Positions 58,662-64,000 of a DNA stretch of 64,000 bases are shown here, piece by piece. This DNA comes from Streptomyces bluensis. GTDB lineage: Bacteria > Actinomycetota > Actinomycetes > Streptomycetales > Streptomycetaceae. The number at the start of each line of letters is the position of its first letter. The first letter of the stretch is position 1. The position numbers were made by a program, and so were the translations under genes. The DNA lies in assembly GCF_014650715.1 (NCBI RefSeq), contig NZ_BMVM01000005.1, forward strand, positions 310,001-374,000. The letters are read 5' to 3'. The notes beneath the pieces are model-generated. The model was not told the origin of the DNA, ran no database searches, and saw only the letters and a list, made by a program, of their open reading frames with translations.

Positions 58662-60178
58662 GCGCTGCCACCGCCACCCCCCTGGTAGAGGCCACGGGCA
58701 TCGTCAAGCGTTACGGGCCCACCGTCGCCCTGCAGGACGGCCGGCTGACCGTCCTGCCCGGCGAGTCCCACGCCCTCGTCGGCCGCAACGGCGCGGGCAA
58801 GTCCACCCTCGTCACCGTCCTCACCGGACTCCAGGCGCCCGACGCGGGCACCGTCCGCTTCGACGGTGAGCCGGCACCCCCGCTCGGCGACCGGGCGGCC
58901 TGGCGCTCCAAGGTGGCCTGCGTCTACCAGAGGCCCACCGTGGTCCCCGAGCTGACGGTCGCCGAGAACCTCTTCCTCAACCGCCAGCCCGACAGCCGGC
59001 GCGGCTTCTTCAGCTGGCGCCGCCTGCACACGGAGGCCACCGCGGTCCTCGACACCTGGGACGTGCACGTCGACCCCGGCGCCCGTACCGCCGACCTCAA
59101 GGTCGAGGACCGGCAGATGGTGGAGATCGCCCGGGCCCTGAGCCAGGGCGCCCGCTTCATCATCCTCGACGAACCCACCGCCCAACTCGACAACCGCGAG
59201 ATCGAGCGCCTCTTCGAGAGGATGCGCGCACTCCAGGAGTCCGGCGTCACCTTCCTGTTCATCTCCCACCACCTCCAGGAGGTGTACGAGGTCTGCCAGG
59301 CGGTGACCGTGCTGCGGGACGCCCGCTGGATCACCACCGCACCCGTGGCCGAACTCCCGCGCGCCGCGCTGGTGGAGGCGATGGCGGGGGAGGCGGTCGC
59401 CGAACGCCAGGCGGCCGCGGCGGAGGCCGTGGTGGAACAGGACGGCGTCGACGCGCCCGTCGTCCTCGACGTGCGGGACCTGACCTCGGACACGTACCGG
59501 GACGTCGCCCTGACCGTCCGCCGCGGTGAGGTCGTCGGGCTCGCCGGCTCCAGCGGCAGCGGAAAGATCGCGCTCGCCGAGACCTTCGCCGGACTGCACA
59601 CCCCGACGTCCGGAACCGCCCTGCTGGACGGCACACCGCTCCCCTTCGGCGACGTCCGGGCCACCCTGAAGGCCGGCGTCGGCTGCGTACCCCGCGACCG
59701 GCACGGCCAGGGGCTCGTCTTCGGCATGACCATCGGCGACAACGCCACGATGAGCGTCCTGGACCGGCTCGGGCGGTACGGGCTCGTCGGCACCGCCCGC
59801 AAGCGCGGTGTCGCCACCGAGCTGATCGAGCGCCTCGACATCCATGCCGAGGGCCCCGACCAGCCCGTCTCGGACCTCTCCGGCGGCAACGCCCAGAAGG
59901 TCGTGATGGCCCGCGCCCTCGCCTCCGATCCCCGTCTGCTGGTGCTCATCAACCCCACCGCGGGCGTGGACGTGAAGTCCAAGGAGTCCCTGCTCTCGCG
60001 GGTGGACAGCGCCCGCGAGGACGGCACCGCCGTGCTCGTCGTCTCCGACGAACTCGACGACCTGCGCCGCTGCGACCGCGTCCTCGTCCTCTTCCACGGC
60101 CGGGTCGTCGCCGAGCACCGGGCGGGCTGGCACGACCACGAGCTGATCGCCTCCATCGAAGGAGTGGACCATGGCTGA
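58658..60178 (+). CDS. Sugar ABC transporter ATP-binding protein, two NBDs (RbsA-like)
   Basis: 506 residues; ATG overlaps the upstream stop. NBD1 has Walker A GRNGAGKST (42-50) and Walker B IILDEPTAQLD. NBD2 has GSSGSGKI (297-304), in which the Ser/Thr after Lys is Ile, and a Walker B-like segment with LINPTAGVD in place of the Glu, so only the first site is probably catalytic. This asymmetry is common in RbsA-type proteins. It energises the permease encoded next. Confidence 0.92.
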   Translation: MSAATATPLVEATGIVKRYGPTVALQDGRLTVLPGESHALVGRNGAGKSTLVTVLTGLQAPDAGTVRFDGEPAPPLGDRAAWRSKVACVYQRPTVVPELTVAENLFLNRQPDSRRGFFSWRRLHTEATAVLDTWDVHVDPGARTADLKVEDRQMVEIARALSQGARFIILDEPTAQLDNREIERLFERMRALQESGVTFLFISHHLQEVYEVCQAVTVLRDARWITTAPVAELPRAALVEAMAGEAVAERQAAAAEAVVEQDGVDAPVVLDVRDLTSDTYRDVALTVRRGEVVGLAGSSGSGKIALAETFAGLHTPTSGTALLDGTPLPFGDVRATLKAGVGCVPRDRHGQGLVFGMTIGDNATMSVLDRLGRYGLVGTARKRGVATELIERLDIHAEGPDQPVSDLSGGNAQKVVMARALASDPRLLVLINPTAGVDVKSKESLLSRVDSAREDGTAVLVVSDELDDLRRCDRVLVLFHGRVVAEHRAGWHDHELIASIEGVDHG

Positions 60179-61205
60179 CACGAAGGCCCCGTCGGCCTCT
60201 GCACCCACCCCCGTGAAAGCGCCCGACAGCAAGACCCTCAAGAGCGTGCTGCTGAACCGCGCCCGCGAACTCGCGCTGCTCCCCGCTCTGTTGCTGCTGG
60301 TGGTGATCGGCGCCTTTGTCAACGACTCGTTCCTCACCGAACGTACGCTGGTCTCCATCCTCGCGTCCTCCGCCGCGCTCGCGATGGTGGTGCTGGCCGA
60401 GGCGCTGGTGCTGATCATCGGCAAGATCGACCTGTCGCTGGAGTCGGTGGTCGGTATCGCGCCCGCCGTCGGCGCGCTGCTGGTGCTGCCCGTCGCAACG
60501 TCGGGCTGGGGCACCGAATGGCCCGCCGCCCTTGCCCTGCTGGCGATCCTCGTCGTGGGCGGGGCGATCGGCGCGTTCAACGGCTTACTCGTGGTGAAGC
60601 TCAAGCTGAACGCCTTCATCGTCAGCCTCGCCATGCTGATCGTGCTGCGCGGTCTGCTGGTCGGCTCGACCAAGGGCAAGACGCTGTTCGACATGCCCGA
60701 CGCGTTCTTCTCACTGGCCACCACCACGTTCCTGCGCATCCCGATGTCGGTGTGGCTGGCCGCGATCTCCTTCGGCATCGCCGGACTGGTCCTCAGGTAC
60801 CACCGGATCGGCCGCTCGCTGTACGCCATCGGAGGCAACACGGAAGCCGCCCGCGCCGCCGGCATCCGGGTCGACCGGGTGGTTTTCGGGGTGTACGTCG
60901 TCGCCGGCGTCCTCGCCGCGGTCGGCGGGATCATGACGACCGGCTACGTCGGCGCGATCAGCGCCAACCAGGGCAACAACATGATCTTCACGGTGATGGC
61001 GGCGGCGGTCATCGGCGGCATCAGCCTCGACGGTGGCAAGGGCACCATGTTCGGCGCCCTCACCGGCGTCCTGCTTCTCGGTGTCGTACAGACCCTGCTG
61101 CAACTTGCCCAGGTGCCGTCCTTCTGGATCCAGGCAATCTACGGAGGCATCATCCTCATCGCTCTCATGATCGCCCGCGTCACCACGGGCCGCGCCCAGG
61201 ACTGA
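60171..61205 (+). CDS. Sugar ABC transporter permease (RbsC-like); contains a TTA codon
   Basis: 344 residues; start overlaps the upstream gene by 8 bp. About eight to ten helices, with LVLIIGKIDLSLESVVGIAP and IGGNTEAARAAGIRVDRVVF typical of the RbsC family. Codon 139 (60585-60587) is TTA, in NGLLVVKLKLN, so production of the whole importer should depend on the bldA leucyl-tRNA. It forms the membrane part of the fucose-type importer. Confidence 0.92.
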   Translation: MADTKAPSASAPTPVKAPDSKTLKSVLLNRARELALLPALLLLVVIGAFVNDSFLTERTLVSILASSAALAMVVLAEALVLIIGKIDLSLESVVGIAPAVGALLVLPVATSGWGTEWPAALALLAILVVGGAIGAFNGLLVVKLKLNAFIVSLAMLIVLRGLLVGSTKGKTLFDMPDAFFSLATTTFLRIPMSVWLAAISFGIAGLVLRYHRIGRSLYAIGGNTEAARAAGIRVDRVVFGVYVVAGVLAAVGGIMTTGYVGAISANQGNNMIFTVMAAAVIGGISLDGGKGTMFGALTGVLLLGVVQTLLQLAQVPSFWIQAIYGGIILIALMIARVTTGRAQD

Positions 61206-61222
61206 CCAGCCGACTCCTCGTC

Positions 61223-61259
61223 ACCGAGTTACCGAGTTACCGAGTTACCGAGTTACCGA
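61223..61259. repeat. 8-bp microsatellite ACCGAGTT x4.6 ahead of the fuconate dehydratase
   Basis: ACCGAGTT is repeated four times plus five bases between the permease stop (61205) and the ribosome site at 61264. Copy number changes would alter spacing without changing a protein. Long perfect microsatellites are uncommon in streptomycete DNA. Confidence 0.85.
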
Positions 61260-61273
61260 CCGAAAGGCCTTCC

Positions 61274-62659
61274 GTGTCCCCGACCCCCGGCACCCCCTCC
61301 TGCGTCACCGCGGTCGACACCTACGACATCCGCTTCCCGACCTCGCGTGAGCTCGACGGCTCCGACGCGATGAACCCGGACCCCGACTACTCGGCCGCGT
61401 ACGTCGTGCTGCGCACCGACGCGACCGACGCGACCGACGCGTCCGCCGGTCTGGAGGGGCACGGCTTCACCTTCACCATCGGGCGGGGCAATGATGTCCA
61501 GGTCGCCGCGATCGACGCCCTGCGGAGCCATGTGGTCGGACGGTCCGTCGACGAGCTGTGCGACGACCCCGGCTCCCTGTTCCGGGACCTGATCGGCGAC
61601 AGCCAGCTGCGCTGGCTCGGGCCCGAGAAGGGCGTGATGCACATGGCCATCGGCGCGGTCGTCAACGCGGTGTGGGACCTGGCCGCCAAACGCGCCCGCA
61701 AACCCCTGTGGCAGCTGCTCGCCGATGCCGAACCCGAGTGGCTGGTCCGCCAGATCGACTTCCGCTACCTCACGGACGCGCTCACCCCGGGCGAGGCGCT
61801 GGAGCTGCTGCGACAAGGGAAGGAAGGCGCCGAGGACCGGACGGCCCGGCTGCTCGCACAGGGCTACCCCGGCTACACCACCTCCCCGGGCTGGCTCGGC
61901 TACAGCGACGAGAAGCTCACCCGGCTGGCCGCCCAGGCCGTCGCCGACGGGTTCCGGCAGATCAAACTGAAGGTGGGCGCGGACCTCGCCGACGACGTAC
62001 GGCGCTGCCGCGTCGCCCGTTCCGTCGTCGGTCCGGACATCCGTATGGCCATCGACGCCAACCAGCGGTGGAACGTCGACGAGGCGATCCAGTGGGTGTC
62101 GGCGCTCGCCGAGTTCGAGCCGTACTGGATCGAGGAGCCGACCAGCCCCGACGACGTGCTCGCCCACGCGGCGATCCGCAAGGCCGTCGCCCCCGTCAAG
62201 GTCGCCACCGGCGAACACGTCCAGAACCGCATCGTCTTCAAGCAGCTCCTCCAGGCGGGCTCACTCGACGTCCTCCAGATCGACGCGGCCCGCGTCGGCG
62301 GCGTCAACGAGAACCTGGCGATCCTGCTGCTCGCGGCCAAGTTCGGGGTACCCGTCTGCCCGCACGCGGGCGGGGTCGGGCTGTGCGAGCTCGTCCAGCA
62401 CCTGGCGATGTTCGACTACGTGGCGCTCACCGGCACCACCGAGAACCGGGTCATCGAGTACGTCGACCATCTGCACGAGCACTTCATCGACCCGGTGGTG
62501 ATCCGCGAGGGTCACTACACGGCACCCACCGCGCCGGGCTTCTCCGCCACCATGCGGCCGGAGTCCATCGCGCAGTACACGTTCCCGGGTGGCACCTTCT
62601 GGGCGGCCGACCTTGAGACGCAGCAGCTTGAGACACAGAAGAAGGGACAGGCGGCATGA
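61274..62659 (+). CDS. L-fuconate dehydratase (enolase superfamily)
   Basis: 461 residues from GTG 61274 with GAAAGG upstream. TAVDTYDIRFPTSRELDGSD is nearly diagnostic for L-fuconate dehydratase (family knowledge). The mandelate-racemase-like barrel has catalytic Lys in QIKLKVGADL, metal ligands in AIDANQRWN, WIEEPTSPD and VATGEHVQ, and a catalytic His in CPHAGGVGL. It turns L-fuconate into 2-keto-3-deoxy-L-fuconate. Overlaps the SDR start by ATGA. Repeated GACGCGACC gives TDATDATDA near residue 50. Very likely correct, though closely related acid-sugar dehydratases exist. Confidence 0.88.
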   Translation: MSPTPGTPSCVTAVDTYDIRFPTSRELDGSDAMNPDPDYSAAYVVLRTDATDATDASAGLEGHGFTFTIGRGNDVQVAAIDALRSHVVGRSVDELCDDPGSLFRDLIGDSQLRWLGPEKGVMHMAIGAVVNAVWDLAAKRARKPLWQLLADAEPEWLVRQIDFRYLTDALTPGEALELLRQGKEGAEDRTARLLAQGYPGYTTSPGWLGYSDEKLTRLAAQAVADGFRQIKLKVGADLADDVRRCRVARSVVGPDIRMAIDANQRWNVDEAIQWVSALAEFEPYWIEEPTSPDDVLAHAAIRKAVAPVKVATGEHVQNRIVFKQLLQAGSLDVLQIDAARVGGVNENLAILLLAAKFGVPVCPHAGGVGLCELVQHLAMFDYVALTGTTENRVIEYVDHLHEHFIDPVVIREGHYTAPTAPGFSATMRPESIAQYTFPGGTFWAADLETQQLETQKKGQAA

Positions 62660-63420
62660 GTGACTTCGAGGGTCTCAGGGCGCTGGTGACGGGCGGTGCC
62701 TCCGGTATCGGCCGGGCGACCGCCGAACTCCTCGCCGCCCGCGGCGCCCGGGTCGCCGTCCTGGACCTCGACCCCTCCTCGGTCGAGGAGCCCCTGCTCG
62801 GTTACCGGGCCGACGTCACCGACGACACGTCCGTACGCGAGGCCGTGGCCGCGGCGGTCGCCGGCCTCGGTGGACACGGCGTGCTGGACGTACTGGTCAA
62901 CAACGCGGGCATCGGCGCCCAGGGGACGGTCGAGGACAACGACGACGAACAGTGGCACCGCGTCCTCGACGTCAACGTCGTCGGCATGGCCCGCGTGACC
63001 CGCGCCGCCCTGCCCCACCTGCGCCAGTCGGCGCACGCCGCCATCGTGAACACCTGCTCCATCGCCGCCACCGCCGGTCTGCCCCAGCGTGCCCTCTACT
63101 CCGCGTCGAAGGGCGCCGTCCTCTCCCTCACCCTCGCCATGGCCGCCGACCACGTCCGCGAGGGCATCCGTGTGAACTGCGTGAACCCGGGCACGGTCGA
63201 CACCCCGTGGGTCGGCCGCCTGCTGGACGCCGCCGCCGACCCCGCCGCCGAACGGGCCGCCCTCGAAGCCCGCCAGCCCACCGGCCGCCTCGTCTCGTCA
63301 GCAGAGGTCGCGGGCGCCATCGCCTACCTGGCGAGCCCGCTGTCCGGCGCCACCACCGGGATGGCGCTCGCGGTGGACGGCGGCATGCAGGGGCTGCGGC
63401 TGCGGCCGGTGGGCCAGTGA
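62656..63420 (+). CDS. SDR-family dehydrogenase, probable 2-keto-3-deoxy-L-fuconate dehydrogenase
   Basis: 254 residues from ATG 62656 (AAGGGAC upstream). GGASGIGRATAELLAARGAR binds NAD, VNNAGIG, NTCSIAATAGL and YSASKGAVLSL supply the active-site Ser, Tyr and Lys. Coupled to the dehydratase upstream and, through GTGA, to the aldo/keto reductase downstream, so the substrate is probably the dehydratase product. Alternative: L-fucose 1-dehydrogenase of the SDR type. Confidence 0.85.
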   Translation: MSDFEGLRALVTGGASGIGRATAELLAARGARVAVLDLDPSSVEEPLLGYRADVTDDTSVREAVAAAVAGLGGHGVLDVLVNNAGIGAQGTVEDNDDEQWHRVLDVNVVGMARVTRAALPHLRQSAHAAIVNTCSIAATAGLPQRALYSASKGAVLSLTLAMAADHVREGIRVNCVNPGTVDTPWVGRLLDAAADPAAERAALEARQPTGRLVSSAEVAGAIAYLASPLSGATTGMALAVDGGMQGLRLRPVGQ

Positions 63421-64000
63421 ACACGCTCGGCCGGAGCGGCGTCGAGGTCACCGCCCTGTCCTTCGGCGCCGCGGGGATCGGCAACCTGTACAGGGAGGTC
63501 AGCGACGAGCAGGCGGACGCGGCTCTCGGCGCCGCCTGGTCGGCCGGCATCCGGTACTTCGACACCGCGCCGCACTACGGCCTCGGACTGTCGGAGCGGC
63601 GCGTGGGCGCGTTCCTGCGGGAGCGGCCGCGCGATACGTACGTGATCTCCACCAAGGTGGGCCGCCGCCTGGAACCCGCCGACGGGCACGGCGACGACCT
63701 GGCCCACGGCTTCGCCGTACCCGCCACCCACCGGCGCGTGTGGGACTTCAGCGCCGACGGCGTACGCCGGGGCCTGGAGGACAGCCTGGAGCGGCTCGGT
63801 CTCGACCGTGTGGACGTCGTCTACCTCCACGACCCGGACGACCACGCCGAACAGGCCTTCCGCGAGGGCTACCCCGCACTGGAACGACTGCGCTCCGAGG
63901 GCGTCGTCGGGGCGATCGGCGCGGGCATGAACCAGTCGGCCATGCTGACCCGTTTCGTGCGGGACACCGACGTCGACGTGGTGCTCTGCGCGGGCCGGTA
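63417..64000 (+). CDS. Aldo/keto reductase, probable L-fucose (D-threo-aldose) dehydrogenase, cut by window end
   Basis: Starts GTG 63417 overlapping the SDR stop; 194 residues are present before the window ends. Opens NTLGRSGVEVTALSFGAAGI, with FDTAPHYGLGLSERRVG (catalytic Asp and Tyr), STKVGRRL (Lys) and VVYLHDPDD (His), an intact AKR tetrad. The layout resembles D-threo-aldose 1-dehydrogenase, which oxidises L-fucose to its lactone. A lactonase to open that lactone is expected just beyond the window. Confidence 0.85.
   Translation, partial: MNTLGRSGVEVTALSFGAAGIGNLYREVSDEQADAALGAAWSAGIRYFDTAPHYGLGLSERRVGAFLRERPRDTYVISTKVGRRLEPADGHGDDLAHGFAVPATHRRVWDFSADGVRRGLEDSLERLGLDRVDVVYLHDPDDHAEQAFREGYPALERLRSEGVVGAIGAGMNQSAMLTRFVRDTDVDVVLCAGR

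Overview
The window is 64 kb of very high G+C DNA (roughly 70 percent or more by eye) with dense genes, frequent GTG starts, GGAGG ribosome sites and rare TTA codons. Gene content (monomeric isocitrate dehydrogenase, an Rpf/LysM/M23 wall hydrolase, a glycogen-synthase/GlgC pair, a DevR/DevS-like two-component pair, a SoxR box) points to a Streptomyces or close relative. No integrase, transposase, phage gene or CRISPR array was found. Layout. 1-4 kb: a truncated CocE-type hydrolase divergent from a TetR regulator over a perfect operator, then a glutamine-synthetase-like ligase plus amidohydrolase pair (a split version of the fungal FluG / plant NodGS architecture). 4-10.5 kb: a secreted necrosis-inducing (NLP) protein, tRNA-Pro(GGG), an acyl-CoA dehydrogenase with an in-frame TTA codon, an MmpL exporter, DoxX and an orphan LuxR-type response regulator. 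10.8-19.4 kb: idh, a 0.6-kb degenerate tandem repeat array, MscS, a flippase-like membrane protein, an ABC exporter under a textbook SoxR promoter, and PPK2. 19.5-28.9 kb: a stress/dormancy island (D-lactate dehydrogenase, two CBS-BON proteins, a cyclic-nucleotide-binding protein, a universal stress protein, a STAS protein, a zinc alcohol dehydrogenase, a PNPOx-fold protein, and a DevR/DevS-like pair) whose intergenic regions share GGGCC-N4-GGCCC palindromes. 29-33.6 kb: a FadR-controlled catabolic operon (Asp/Glu racemase fold, TIM barrel, beta-decarboxylating dehydrogenase, RraA-type aldolase) next to a decayed CitMHS transporter. 33.6-43.4 kb: housekeeping and cell-wall genes (membrane PP2C phosphatase, panD, gnd, Rpf-LysM-M23, a DMT permease, an FhuF-like Fe-S protein, glgA, glgC). 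43.5-53 kb: a secreted PA14-GH2 hydrolase, a wax ester/diacylglycerol acyltransferase, a zinc-ribbon short-chain-dehydrogenase-like protein, small proteins, an SDR, a GNAT acetyltransferase and an amidase. 53-64 kb: a fucosylated-glycan unit made of secreted GH20 and GH29 enzymes, a FadR regulator, a ribose-type ABC importer, L-fuconate dehydratase, an SDR, and an aldo/keto reductase cut by the window end. How the parts work together. The 53-64 kb block reads as extracellular trimming of fucosylated or amino-sugar glycans, uptake of the released sugar and oxidative non-phosphorylated L-fucose breakdown, with a FadR-type operator in front of the importer. The 19-29 kb block reads as a DevR/OsdR-like hypoxia or dormancy regulon with its own sensor and shared operators. 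Three genes (acyl-CoA dehydrogenase, GH2 hydrolase, sugar permease) carry a TTA codon and so probably depend on the bldA tRNA for translation. Functions are inferred from motifs read by eye; no database search was run.
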